Positions 7,915 through 16,393 of a DNA stretch of 41,482 nt are shown here, piece after piece (within the stretch, counting starts at the first letter, position 1; every line of letters begins with the position of its first letter). The notes under the pieces are model-generated. The model did not search any database. It was given only the letters and a program-made list of their open reading frames with translations, and had not been told where the DNA came from. Position numbers and translations under genes: made by a program. Source of the DNA: Actinomycetes bacterium (lineage in GTDB: Bacteria > Actinomycetota > Acidimicrobiia > Acidimicrobiales > Ilumatobacteraceae); the NCBI GenBank assembly GCA_025359865.1, contig JANYDH010000025.1, positions 1 to 41,482 of the forward strand, in the 5' to 3' direction.

Positions 7915-9432
7915 TTAGAGACTTCGGTCCAATTCGAATGGCATGGGGAGATAGTCATACTGGAGTTCTAGTTGATCATCCGAGCAGGTGAAGGTCGCCG
8001 TTGGATCAGCAACATCAGCAATGACGAGCGGTTGAGCCGGCATCGCTACGCCATTCGCGATCACGTTGATTGTCCCATCACCGACGACACCGCTCAGCGC
8101 GAGCGTGCCGTCACCGATGTCGACACGAGCGGTTGCCACTCCGTGCAACACCGTGGAGACAGCGAAGCCGCTGGCCGCATCACGGCTGGTTTCCTCGAAG
8201 TCGACGAATGTTTGGGTGAACGTACCGTCGGCGCCGATTGCGATGATCGAGAGCCCGCTTACTTCGACGACTTCCATGTTTGCACCGAGTGCGGTTGCCG
8301 CCGCTGCGACGGAAGCCCAGTAGCCGTCATTGCGGATCGTCCAATGGCCGTCGATGCACTCCGCCGACGACTGCGTCAAGGTTGTGGTTGTGGTTGTGGT
8401 TGGGATTACTGTTGTGGTTGCCAGCGCTGTCGATGTCGTCGAGTCGACAGTGGTCACCGGTTGCGTGGTCACCGGTTGCGTGGTGACCGGTGTGGGGGCC
8501 GATGTGATGACCGAGTTGACGACGTTCACCGTGGACGGCGTCGGCCGTGAGGCCCCCTCGCCGTCGTCACGCATGGCGATGGCTGTGCTGGCCGCAACCA
8601 AGGCGACCGTGGCCGCACCGACTACCAAAGGCACCCACCTTGGGCGTGCCTTGTTCAGCAGTCCCGTGCTTGCGGGCAGTTCGTTAGGAGACATCGTCAA
8701 CGGCGTGCCGCTGTAGCCGGAACCCGGCGTTGCGAGCGGCATCCCGGGATACGCGACGCTCGGAGCTGGAAGTGGCGTGCCCGGGTACGCCGCGTTCGGG
8801 TATGCCGCACCCGGCATGGGCATAGGAGTACCCGGGAAGGCGCTGCCGGCAACAGTGGCCGGAGCAGTCGCGAAAGCCGCTGTCGCTGTCTCGGAAACAG
8901 CGGCCGCGCCGAGAGCTGCGAACGCCGCACCGCAAGCCAGTTCGAGGTCGATCCCGGTGTCGATAGCTGGTGACGTCAACGCACGGCGGGCATCGGTGTA
9001 TGACACTCTGATGATTTTCGCGATAGGCACTCCCGCGAGTCGTGCAGCTTCGGTCAGAAGGCCTGAGCGGTAGTCGTCGAGTCCGTCCACATGTGCCAGC
9101 GCGACAGCATCCGGCTCGACACCGTGGAGTTCTATCGCAGCAGCGACCACGGCAGCAACGAGGTGCCCGATGAGCGATTCGATGCCGTACGGCGTTCCAC
9201 CGACCATCACTGGCGTCGCCTCACCGAGCCGATCTGCGAAACCTATGATGAGCCGCGATGGATCAGATGCTGCCCCGGCGGCGGACTCTCCGACGACAAT
9301 GCGCCCATCGGCGGCGAGTGCGACGACCGAAGGAATCGTCGCTCCGTCAACCGCGAGCGGCGGGTGGCCGGCCGTCGCGGTCGCCCATGCCGTCGATGCA
9401 TCGCCGACTGCGATGCCCAGTACGTAACCCAT
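7915..9432 (-). CDS. Membrane-anchored protein with a shortened Hsp70/actin-like N-terminal domain
   Basis: A 505-residue protein. The first 180 residues follow actinobacterial Hsp70-like proteins: phosphate loop LGIAVGDASTAW, then PSVVALAADGRIVVGESA, VGGTPYGIESLI and LLTEAARLAGVPIAKI, ending with GIDLELACGAAFAALGAA. The middle of the Hsp70 ATPase fold (phosphate-2 and adenosine motifs, about 200 residues) is missing, so ATP hydrolysis is unlikely. Next come a Pro/Gly/Tyr-rich linker (about 180-255), one membrane span (WVPLVVGAATVALVAASTAI, about 268-288), a Thr/Val-rich stalk (about 310-355) and a roughly 150-residue outer domain with two Cys that I do not recognise. ATG 9432 was preferred over GTG 9438 because it directly precedes GYVLGI. 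The likely role is an envelope protein; the partner is unknown. Confidence 0.7.
   Translation of the reverse strand: MGYVLGIAVGDASTAWATATAGHPPLAVDGATIPSVVALAADGRIVVGESAAGAASDPSRLIIGFADRLGEATPVMVGGTPYGIESLIGHLVAAVVAAAIELHGVEPDAVALAHVDGLDDYRSGLLTEAARLAGVPIAKIIRVSYTDARRALTSPAIDTGIDLELACGAAFAALGAAAVSETATAAFATAPATVAGSAFPGTPMPMPGAAYPNAAYPGTPLPAPSVAYPGMPLATPGSGYSGTPLTMSPNELPASTGLLNKARPRWVPLVVGAATVALVAASTAIAMRDDGEGASRPTPSTVNVVNSVITSAPTPVTTQPVTTQPVTTVDSTTSTALATTTVIPTTTTTTTLTQSSAECIDGHWTIRNDGYWASVAAAATALGANMEVVEVSGLSIIAIGADGTFTQTFVDFEETSRDAASGFAVSTVLHGVATARVDIGDGTLALSGVVGDGTINVIANGVAMPAQPLVIADVADPTATFTCSDDQLELQYDYLPMPFELDRSL
8450..8494 (-). repeat. 15-base tandem repeat coding for Thr-Thr-Gln-Pro-Val units
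   Basis: Three head-to-tail copies of GTGGTCACCGGTTGC (plus-strand view), the last diverged, encode the repeated TTQPV of the extracellular stalk. Runs of GTTGTG nearby encode the poly-Thr part. Such tracts change length easily by slippage. Confidence 0.7.
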
Positions 9433-9608
9433 CAACACCCCCCATCGTTTCCGGCGACGACTACCCCGCTCTCGACTGCCGACTTTCCTCGATCAATGGC
9501 GATGGTACCCCGTAGGAGCTTCGCTGACAGGAGAACCATGCGTGCGGTCAGATGAGATCCGCAGGGTGGGGTCCGCAAGAACCAAGCCGCATCGGCAACA
9601 CTGCAGGG

Positions 9609-10580
9609 ATGAGCGAACTCCATCACCGCATCGAGTATGTCAACGGAATCCGGCTCCATTGCGTCGAGCAGGGCGAAGGCCCGTTGGTGCTGATGGTCCA
9701 TGGATTCCCCGAGTCGTGGTACTCCTACCGATATCAACTCCCGGTGCTCGCTGCGGCCGGATACCGCGCCGTCGCGATCGACGTCCGCGGTTACGGCCGG
9801 TCCTCCAAGCCGACTGCGATCGACGCCTACCGGATGGTGCGCAAGGTGGCTGACAATGTGGCGTTGGTGAAGGCGCTCGGGGAGGAGACCGCTGTCATCG
9901 TCGGTCATGACTGGGGCGCCCCCATCGCCTGGACATCGGCGCTGTTGCGACCCGACGTGTTCCGTGGTGTGGCCGGCCTGTCGGTGCCGTTCGCTGCGGC
10001 CGGCGACCGGCGACCGACCGAGGTGTTCCGCGAGATGGCTGGCGCGGAGGAGTTCTACATCGAGTACTTCCAGCAGCCTGGGCGAGCCGAGGCCGAGCTG
10101 GATGCCGACGTTCGCAGTTGGCTGCTCGGCTTCTACTTCACGGCATCCGGCGATGCGCCACCGCCAGATCTCGCGGCCGGAACGGTGGCCACGGTCGCAC
10201 CAGGTCGCAAGATGCGCGACCGGTTCAGCTATCCGGAGCAGATGCCTGCATGGCTGTCTGACGAGGATCTCGATTTCTACGCCGGCGAGTTCGAGCGCAC
10301 CGGGTTCACCGGAGGGCTCAATCGCTATCGCAACGTCGATCGCGACTGGGAAGACCTGTCCACGTTTCGCGGCCGACCGATCGAGGTACCGGCGTTGTTC
10401 ATCGGCGGCGACCGCGACGGCCCGACCATCTGGGGCCAGCGGGCCATCGACGCGTTCGCGACATCGCTGCCACGTCTGCACCGGTCGATCATCCTGCCCG
10501 GATGCGGCCATTGGACCCAGCAGGAACGGCCGGACGAGGTGAACGAGGCGCTGCTCGACTTCCTCACCGCACTCAGTTGA
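9609..10580 (+). CDS. Alpha/beta hydrolase, epoxide hydrolase type
   Basis: A 323-residue hydrolase. It has the oxyanion HGFPESWYSYR, the GYGRSSKP segment after strand 4, nucleophile D101 in VGHDWGAP (Asp rather than Ser points to epoxide hydrolase or haloalkane dehalogenase), and catalytic His near 301 in GCGHWTQQE. HGFPES and the spacing favour soluble epoxide hydrolase. The family forms a covalent ester with the substrate and releases a diol. The start at 9609 (ATG) lies 10 residues before the conserved VNGIRLHC; the frame is open further upstream. It converges with the CaiD-like gene, 8 bases from stop to stop. The physiological substrate cannot be read from context. Confidence 0.87.
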   Translation: MSELHHRIEYVNGIRLHCVEQGEGPLVLMVHGFPESWYSYRYQLPVLAAAGYRAVAIDVRGYGRSSKPTAIDAYRMVRKVADNVALVKALGEETAVIVGHDWGAPIAWTSALLRPDVFRGVAGLSVPFAAAGDRRPTEVFREMAGAEEFYIEYFQQPGRAEAELDADVRSWLLGFYFTASGDAPPPDLAAGTVATVAPGRKMRDRFSYPEQMPAWLSDEDLDFYAGEFERTGFTGGLNRYRNVDRDWEDLSTFRGRPIEVPALFIGGDRDGPTIWGQRAIDAFATSLPRLHRSIILPGCGHWTQQERPDEVNEALLDFLTALS

Positions 10581-10588
10581 CCGGCGTC

Positions 10589-11371
10589 TCAGTTGCCCCT
10601 CCAAATAGGATCACGTTTCTCCGCGTACGCTGCATTCCCTTCCGCGGCGTCGTCGGAATCGATCGCGCGGCGGTAGCTCTCGAACCCCTTGATCGACTGC
10701 ATCGCCTCAACCTCGTTCATCTGCGCGGTGCGGCGGCCGATGTCGAGCACTGCGGCCACACTCAACGGTGCCGATTTCATCACCTGCACGGCGAGTTGGC
10801 GTGCGGCCGGCATCAGCTCCTCGGCAGCAACGACCCGATTGACGAGGCCCCATCGGGCAGCTTCCGGGGCGCCCATCCGCCTGCCGGCGAGTAGAAGTTC
10901 GCGGGCGATGTGCGGCGGCACCAGGCGCGGCAGTTTCACGCTCGCGGCATCGGCCAGAATGCCAAGGGCGGCCTCGGGGAGGAAGAACTGCGCGTGTTCC
11001 GCTGCCACGATCAGGTCGGCGGCGAGCGCAATCTCGAACCCGCCGCCGACCGCCATTCCGTTGACGGCGGCGATCACCGGCTTCGAGCGATTCGGCAGAT
11101 CGGGGAACCCGCCGAAGCCACCTACGCCATAATCGGCGTCGAACGATTCGCCTTCACCGGCCGCGCCGAGATCCCAACCGGCGCTAAAGAACCGCTCACC
11201 GGCACCCGTGATGATCACGACCCGCACTGACGGATCGCGCTCGAACCCGGCGAACGTGTCACCAAGTGCGCAACTGGTACCGGCATCAAGGGCGTTCGCC
11301 TTCGGGCGGTCGATGGTGACCACCGCGATGCCACCGTCGATCTCGACGCGGAACCCCTGTTGCTCGGTCAT
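10589..11371 (-). CDS. caiD: Crotonobetainyl-CoA hydratase (CaiD-like crotonase)
   Basis: A 260-residue crotonase with unusual stretch-by-stretch likeness to enterobacterial CaiD as I remember it: RPKANALDAGTS, ITGAGERFFSAGWDL, the DADYGVGGFGG insert, KPVIAAVNGMAVGGGFE, GRRMGAPEAARWGLVNRVV and EKRDPIWRG at the C-terminus. Both crotonase glutamates are kept (GGGFE and FLPEAALG). CaiD adds water to crotonobetainyl-CoA to give L-carnitinyl-CoA. The start ATG overlaps the acyl-CoA synthetase stop by 4 bases. The operon partners (synthetase, dehydrogenase, carnitine-dehydrogenase-like fusion) support a gamma-butyrobetaine/carnitine role rather than general beta-oxidation. A generic enoyl-CoA hydratase is the alternative. 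Confidence 0.82.
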   Translation of the reverse strand: MTEQQGFRVEIDGGIAVVTIDRPKANALDAGTSCALGDTFAGFERDPSVRVVIITGAGERFFSAGWDLGAAGEGESFDADYGVGGFGGFPDLPNRSKPVIAAVNGMAVGGGFEIALAADLIVAAEHAQFFLPEAALGILADAASVKLPRLVPPHIARELLLAGRRMGAPEAARWGLVNRVVAAEELMPAARQLAVQVMKSAPLSVAAVLDIGRRTAQMNEVEAMQSIKGFESYRRAIDSDDAAEGNAAYAEKRDPIWRGN

Positions 11372-13428
11372 TGTTGAACCCCCTCAGTGATGGTGTCGAC
11401 CTCGACGATCAGCAATGCGTCGACGGCGACAGCACCGCTGCGACCGACGAGCACCGGGTTCAACTCCACCTCGACCACGTCGGTACCGACGACGCTCCCG
11501 GTGAGGCGGACCACGAGCGCGACCAGCGCGTCGATGTCGGCGGGTGGGCGGCCACGAAACCCATGAAGCAGTGGGGCGCTACGAAGCATGCCCAACGCAG
11601 AGCGAACATCGTCTGGCGTGACGGGCGCGAGTAGGTGAACGACATCGCCCCACAACTCAGTCGTCACGCCACCAAAGCCGAGCGAGACCAACCAGCCGAT
11701 CGGCGGGTCACGGCGCACTGCGACGAGCACTTCGGCGACCACGTCGGTGACCGTCGATTCGACCAGATATCCGTGGTCCGTAGCCGGCATCACGGCAAGA
11801 GCGTTGGCCAGCGCAGTCGCGTCGCGGAGACCGACGTACACGCCACCCTGCTCGCTCTTGTGCGCCATCCCCAGCGCCTTCAGCGTGACCGGATAGCCAA
11901 CTTCGACAGCGGCTGCGAGAACGTCGGCGACGGCGGGAACGGTTCCGGCGCTGGCGATCACACGACCCTCTGGGACGCCGACCCCGAGTCGTCTGAGCAT
12001 GTCCTTCGCCGCCGCCTCGTCGACCAGACGCGTGGCAACCGGGGCGACCACAGGGGCGTGAGGAGGATCGCATCGGCGCCCGATGGTGACCGCCACCTCG
12101 AGCGCAACGAGGCCCTCCGCCAAGCCCATCAACGGGGCCAACCCGCGGCCAGCAATGTGATTACGAAGTGGTTCGTTGAGACACTCGGTCATCGTGGCCA
12201 CGACGACCCCACGACGGCCGGTCGCAGCGGCCGCGTCAGCGAGCGCATCGGCGGCGACGTACCACGAGCCCGCGTCGTTGTGTGTTCCGGTCGGAGCGTC
12301 GAGCACCAGCATCGTGGCATCCTGCGGACCATCCATCACCGCGCCGAACGTGGCCGTCATCGCCGCGGAGTCGCCCCACATGAACGTGTGATAGTCGAAC
12401 GGGTTGCTGACAGAAACGAGTTCAGACAGCGTGGCCTCGATCCGTGCCTGGTGACCATCGTCGAACGGTTCGAACGTGAGTGCCGAACCGTCGCTGCGGT
12501 CGGCCACGAGCGATGCCTCGCCGCCTGAACAGCTGAGCGACACCAGCCGCGACCCGCTGAGACGTCCACCCATATCGAGCAGTTTCAGCGTCTCGAGTAG
12601 CTCGGCTGGAGTTCGGACCGTGGCAACGCCATATCGCGCGAACAGCGCGTCGTAAGCGGCGGCCCTCCCCGCCATGGATCCGGTGTGCGACGCGGCGATC
12701 CGCGCACCCGCTGCCGATCGGCCGGTTTGCAGCGCGACGATCGGAATGCCCTGCGCGTTGGCACGGCGGGCAACGGTGGCAAACCGCTGCGGGTCTCGAA
12801 CCGCCTCGAGGAACAGCCCGATCGCGGTGATGCGGTGATCGTCGAGCAGCGCCTCGATCGCGTCCTCTGTTCCGAGGTTCGCTTGGTTGCCCACGGTGAC
12901 CATCATCGCCAACCGCAGACCGCGCTGCTGGAACGTGAGGTTGCACGCCACGTTTCCGCTCTGCGACACAATGGCAACACCACGCTCGAACGATCCGCAC
13001 CCGTGCTCATCGGGCCACAACGCCACACGGTCGAACGTGTTGACGTAGCCATAGCAATTCGGCCCGAAAAACGGCAGATCACCTGCCGCGTCGAGCAGAT
13101 CACGTTGTAGGTCGGTCTCGCCCGATTCCGCGAAGCCCGAGCCATAACACACCGCACCGCCGGCGCGGAGTGAACGCAATGTGCTCATCGCAAGAACGGT
13201 GGCGTGACGGTTGACACCCAAGAACACCGCGTCGGGTGTATCGGGTAGCGCGTCGAGCGATGGCAGACAGACAACTCCGGCCATCTCCTGACGGGTCGGA
13301 TGCACCGGCCAGATCGGGCCATCGAACCCCAGGTTCAGGCACTGGCGGACCACCCGTTCAGCGGCGGCGCCGCCGACCACGGCAATCGACTTTGGGGCGA
13401 GGAGACGTCGAAGATCAGCCACGCTCAT
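11368..13428 (-). CDS. ADP-forming acyl-CoA synthetase (acetate--CoA ligase family, alpha-beta fusion)
   Basis: A 686-residue fused synthetase that makes an acyl-CoA from acid, CoA and ATP through a phospho-His. The CoA-binding Rossmann domain starts at LLAPKSIAVVGG. The ligase domain has VSQSGNVACNLT and the phospho-His segment AASHTGSMAGR. The C-terminal ATP-grasp part includes GYPVTLKALGMAHKSEQGGV and VEVELNPVLVG. The start at 13428 was chosen because MSVADLRRLLAPKSIAVVGG is the usual N-terminus and its ATG overlaps the dehydrogenase stop by 4 bases; the open frame extends further upstream. In this operon it probably activates gamma-butyrobetaine or carnitine, a step done by an AMP-forming ligase (CaiC) or a CoA-transferase (CaiB) in enterobacteria. 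Substrate assignment is inference. Confidence 0.83.
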   Translation of the reverse strand: MSVADLRRLLAPKSIAVVGGAAAERVVRQCLNLGFDGPIWPVHPTRQEMAGVVCLPSLDALPDTPDAVFLGVNRHATVLAMSTLRSLRAGGAVCYGSGFAESGETDLQRDLLDAAGDLPFFGPNCYGYVNTFDRVALWPDEHGCGSFERGVAIVSQSGNVACNLTFQQRGLRLAMMVTVGNQANLGTEDAIEALLDDHRITAIGLFLEAVRDPQRFATVARRANAQGIPIVALQTGRSAAGARIAASHTGSMAGRAAAYDALFARYGVATVRTPAELLETLKLLDMGGRLSGSRLVSLSCSGGEASLVADRSDGSALTFEPFDDGHQARIEATLSELVSVSNPFDYHTFMWGDSAAMTATFGAVMDGPQDATMLVLDAPTGTHNDAGSWYVAADALADAAAATGRRGVVVATMTECLNEPLRNHIAGRGLAPLMGLAEGLVALEVAVTIGRRCDPPHAPVVAPVATRLVDEAAAKDMLRRLGVGVPEGRVIASAGTVPAVADVLAAAVEVGYPVTLKALGMAHKSEQGGVYVGLRDATALANALAVMPATDHGYLVESTVTDVVAEVLVAVRRDPPIGWLVSLGFGGVTTELWGDVVHLLAPVTPDDVRSALGMLRSAPLLHGFRGRPPADIDALVALVVRLTGSVVGTDVVEVELNPVLVGRSGAVAVDALLIVEVDTITEGVQQ

Positions 13429-14585
13429 CCGCCGAAGGGGCGCAGCATCGACCGCGAGATGATGTGACGTTGGATCTCGCTGGTTCCATCCCAGATGCGG
13501 TCGACGCGGGTGTCTCGCCACATCCGTTCGAGCGGAAGTTCATCCATCAGCCCCATCCCCCCGAGGATCTGAATTGCCTCGTCGGTGACGAATTGGCACA
13601 TCTCACTGGAGTACACCTTTGCCATCGCGATCTCGGGATCGGTCACGGTCCCTCTGGCATCTTTCCAGGCCGCCCGCAGCGTGAGCAGTTCAGCCGCATC
13701 GAGGCGGGTGGCCATGTCGGCCAGCTTGAACGACACACCCTGGAACTTGCCGATCTGCTGGCCGAACTGCTGGCGGGTGGCAGCCCACTCGGTGGCAATC
13801 CTGAGCGCACGACGGGCGCGGCCGACACACACCGCTGCCACCTGCAGCCGGGTGGAGCCGAGCCACTCGTTGACCGCATCGAAACCATGGTGCTCTTCAC
13901 CGAGGATCTTCGACGCCGGTACCCGACAGTCGTCGAAGTTGATGATCTTGTTGTGGTAGCCACGGTTCGACACGCAGTTGTAGCCGGCGACCACCTCGCA
14001 TCCCGGTGTGTCGAAGTCGACCAGGAACCCGGTGATCAACTTCTTCCGACCACGGCTCGTCTGCTCCTCGCCACTGGCCGCATACAAGATGACGTAGTCG
14101 GCCATGTCGGCATGGCTGATGAAGTGCTTCGTACCGTTGATCACGTAGTCGTCGCCGTCGCGCACGGCGCTGCATTTCATGCCGCGCACATCACTGCCGG
14201 CATCGGGCTCGCTCATCGCCATGCAGTCCACCCGCTCACCGCTGATGGTGGGAAGCAGGTATTCGTCGATCTGACTGCCGGTACAGGCTCGCAAGATGTT
14301 GGATGGCCGGGCGACGATGTAGTGCAGCGCATACGAGGCCGCACCGAATTCACGGTCGACCAAGGTGACGCCGAGCGAGTCGAGTCCACCGCCTCCCAAC
14401 TCGGCCGGCATGTTGGCCGCATACAGACCGGCGTCGAGCGAGCGCCGTTTGATTTGCTGCACGAGTTCGGGAGGCACCTCACCCAACTTCTCCACAACCG
14501 CTTCATGTGGGAAGAACTCGTTCTCGGTGAAGGCACGCGCGGTGTCGACGACCATCTGGTGTTCGTCGGACAGTTCGAAATCCAT
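13425..14585 (-). CDS. Acyl-CoA dehydrogenase with Asp at the usual catalytic Glu position
   Basis: A 386-residue FAD flavoprotein that introduces a 2,3 double bond in an acyl-CoA and passes electrons to ETF. It shows the MDFELSDEHQ start, MSEPDAGSDVRGMKCSA, NGTKHFISHADMADYVI, and AIQILGGMGLMDELPLERMWRD before the C-terminal helix. The catalytic base of medium-chain-type enzymes lies in a YEGT motif. Here the segment is IWDGTSEIQRH, with Asp at about residue 366; some branches use Asp there. In context the likely substrate is gamma-butyrobetainyl-CoA, giving crotonobetainyl-CoA for the CaiD-like enzyme. It sits 30 bases after the fusion gene and overlaps the synthetase. Confidence 0.87.
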   Translation of the reverse strand: MDFELSDEHQMVVDTARAFTENEFFPHEAVVEKLGEVPPELVQQIKRRSLDAGLYAANMPAELGGGGLDSLGVTLVDREFGAASYALHYIVARPSNILRACTGSQIDEYLLPTISGERVDCMAMSEPDAGSDVRGMKCSAVRDGDDYVINGTKHFISHADMADYVILYAASGEEQTSRGRKKLITGFLVDFDTPGCEVVAGYNCVSNRGYHNKIINFDDCRVPASKILGEEHHGFDAVNEWLGSTRLQVAAVCVGRARRALRIATEWAATRQQFGQQIGKFQGVSFKLADMATRLDAAELLTLRAAWKDARGTVTDPEIAMAKVYSSEMCQFVTDEAIQILGGMGLMDELPLERMWRDTRVDRIWDGTSEIQRHIISRSMLRPFGG

Positions 14586-14615
14586 CGTGTTCTCCTGGGT
14601 ATCGGTGGGTGCAGA

Positions 14616-15719
14616 TCAGCGGGTGGCGAACGGTAGCCGCATGACGTTGCCGACTTGAGTGGGGATCACGAGCGGGGCATGAGCATCGGCAATGGAAGCC
14701 AACGCAGCCGCAACATCTGGACGGATCGCTGTCGAGCGCCCAGCGTTCATATCGACGTGTAACAGCATCTGCTCAGCGGTGCACACCAGCGCACCGCTGT
14801 CGCCGTGATACATCATGTGGATCAGGTGAAGGCGTTTGGAATCGAGGCCGAGCACCTGGGTGGTGATGCTGATCGGTTCGTGAACGTCGACCTCGAGCAG
14901 GTACACGATGTGAGTTTCGACCGTGTAGAAGCTGTACCCCATGGCCCGGTAGGCCTCGTCGTCACCGATGTAGCGAAACAGTGCGTCGCTGGCCCACCCA
15001 GCCGCAGTCAGGTAGGCGGCCTCGGTCATATGGCCGTTGTAGTCAACCCAGTCGGGTTCGACCTGGGTGGCGTAGAGCGCGAGCGGCGTCTCAGGACTGT
15101 CACCCGGCCGCCATGGCTGTACGGCGGTAGCAGCCAGTCGTCGTGCCTCGTGTCGAGCGATCGCTGCTCCGGCACCCCTGCCCGATGGTCGCAATGCACG
15201 CATGACGGCGATCAGTGCGTCGGCATCGGGCCCGCGCTCGCCGCCGGTTAGCTGCACCAACCCAGCGCCGAACTGCCAGCGTTGATCCGGCGGTATCTCG
15301 GCGCCTACCGGCCACATGCCGATCGAGTCGTAGAACTCGGTGAGTTCAGCGGCCTGTGGTCCTGAAACCTCGACGATTGCGATCAGATGCACCGGCGAGC
15401 AGCCGTGTGCGGTCGCGTCGGTGGCGACCAAACCTGAGTATCCCGCTGGGACTGCACCTGCTACGGCCTGGATCAACCGCGCCTCGGTCAACTCGTCGTG
15501 GTTGCTGACGACACGCAACCGCGAGCGGGCTGCACCCGGGAACAGCCCCAACCGCTGCGCTTCCGGCCACAACCCATCCACCGCCGAAGCGAGCGTGGAA
15601 TCATCGACGAGCACGTCGAGACCGGATGCCAAGAAGCGCGTCGCCCACTGCGCAGCCAATGCCCCGGACCCGGTCACGGCGACAACCGCAGCGTGGGCCA
15701 CGGTGGCGTACGATCTCAT
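14616..15719 (-). CDS. Shortened carnitine 3-dehydrogenase domain fused to betainyl-CoA-type thioesterase
   Basis: A 367-residue, two-part protein. Residues about 211-367 are a hotdog thioesterase (QVEPDWVDYNGHMTEAAY, then HIVYLLEVDVHEPISI). In several bacteria this domain is fused behind L-carnitine dehydrogenase and acts on betainyl-CoA. Residues 1-200 keep only pieces of that dehydrogenase: a Rossmann-like start (AVVAVTGSGALAAQWATRFL), WPEAQRLGLFPGA, LIAIVEVSG through FYDSIGMWPV, and the linker GAGAAIARHEARRLA. The C-terminal catalytic helical domain between the last two pieces is gone, and the Gly-rich loop is altered. The protein is over 100 residues shorter than the fused enzymes I recall. 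The dehydrogenase half is probably inactive while the thioesterase is probably active. It is the first gene of the operon and is divergent from a TetR regulator. Confidence 0.75.
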   Translation of the reverse strand: MRSYATVAHAAVVAVTGSGALAAQWATRFLASGLDVLVDDSTLASAVDGLWPEAQRLGLFPGAARSRLRVVSNHDELTEARLIQAVAGAVPAGYSGLVATDATAHGCSPVHLIAIVEVSGPQAAELTEFYDSIGMWPVGAEIPPDQRWQFGAGLVQLTGGERGPDADALIAVMRALRPSGRGAGAAIARHEARRLAATAVQPWRPGDSPETPLALYATQVEPDWVDYNGHMTEAAYLTAAGWASDALFRYIGDDEAYRAMGYSFYTVETHIVYLLEVDVHEPISITTQVLGLDSKRLHLIHMMYHGDSGALVCTAEQMLLHVDMNAGRSTAIRPDVAAALASIADAHAPLVIPTQVGNVMRLPFATR

Positions 15720-15754
15720 AAGCTAAATATACATTCAGGATTGGATTCACACCG
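15720..15754. promoter_or_regulatory. 35-base AT-rich divergent control region, fusion operon / tetR
   Basis: Only 35 bases separate the two start codons. The stretch is strikingly AT-rich for this genome (TAAATATACATTCAGGATT). Both promoters must overlap neighbouring coding sequence or be leaderless. A TetR regulator binding here would control both directions; I could not define a clean inverted repeat. Confidence 0.5.
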
Positions 15755-16393
15755 ATGCCCCGACCACGACTCGACCATGTTCGCAAGGCTCAGATTCTCT
15801 CGGCGGCAGCTTCTGTACTGTCCGAACGGGGTTACGCCAATACCCGTGTCGTCGACATCGCGCGTGAAGCCGGAACCAGCCCCGCAGCGATTCTGTACTG
15901 GTTCGAGGGCAAGGATGGACTGCTGGCCCATGCGCTCGTGATGCGCGAGCAAGAGTTCCACGATCAGTTCACGGTCAAGGCCGATTCGAAGTCGTCCGCG
16001 TCCGATCGGTTGCGGATACTGATCGAGGCGATGCTGCACCACTACGACTGGAAGTTGTGGATGGAATTGTGCGTGCTTGCGCTCCGCGACGAAGCCGCGG
16101 CAGCCGAGCGCGACCGGATGGACCGCCGATGGAGGGCCGCGTTGCGAGCAGTCATCCGCGATGGCCAGCGACTGGGCGAGTTCACCGACAGCGACCCGGA
16201 CGACACGATGTTCGTGCTCGCTGCGTTACTCGACGGCCTTGCGCCGCTGTTGGCCCTGAAGGCTCGCGGCGTGACTCGCGACCGGGTGGAACGGGTATGG
16301 CTCGCCGAGGCAGCGAGGCTGTTGGGTCAGGGCTTCGACGATCGCCCCCTGAAGCGCAGCCTCAGCAAGTCACCGGAACGAGTCGGGTCGTGA
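15755..16393 (+). CDS. TetR-family transcriptional regulator
   Basis: A 212-residue regulator. The N-terminal HTH (residues about 10-57: ILSAAASVLSERGYANTRVV, DIAREAGTSPAAILYWFEGK) is a standard TetR domain with the YWFEGKDGLL form common in BetI-like members. The C-terminal ligand domain includes WMELCVLALRD. It is divergent from the fusion operon and overlaps the SDR gene by 4 bases. It therefore most likely represses the quaternary-amine operon and is relieved by a CoA ester or betaine intermediate. The ligand is inferred from context only. Confidence 0.88.
   Translation: MPRPRLDHVRKAQILSAAASVLSERGYANTRVVDIAREAGTSPAAILYWFEGKDGLLAHALVMREQEFHDQFTVKADSKSSASDRLRILIEAMLHHYDWKLWMELCVLALRDEAAAAERDRMDRRWRAALRAVIRDGQRLGEFTDSDPDDTMFVLAALLDGLAPLLALKARGVTRDRVERVWLAEAARLLGQGFDDRPLKRSLSKSPERVGS

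Noticed and set aside
9432-10604. A 390-residue minus-strand frame opposite the epoxide hydrolase
   Set aside because: Antisense shadow of a gene with clear catalytic motifs; composition typical of GC-rich antisense frames.
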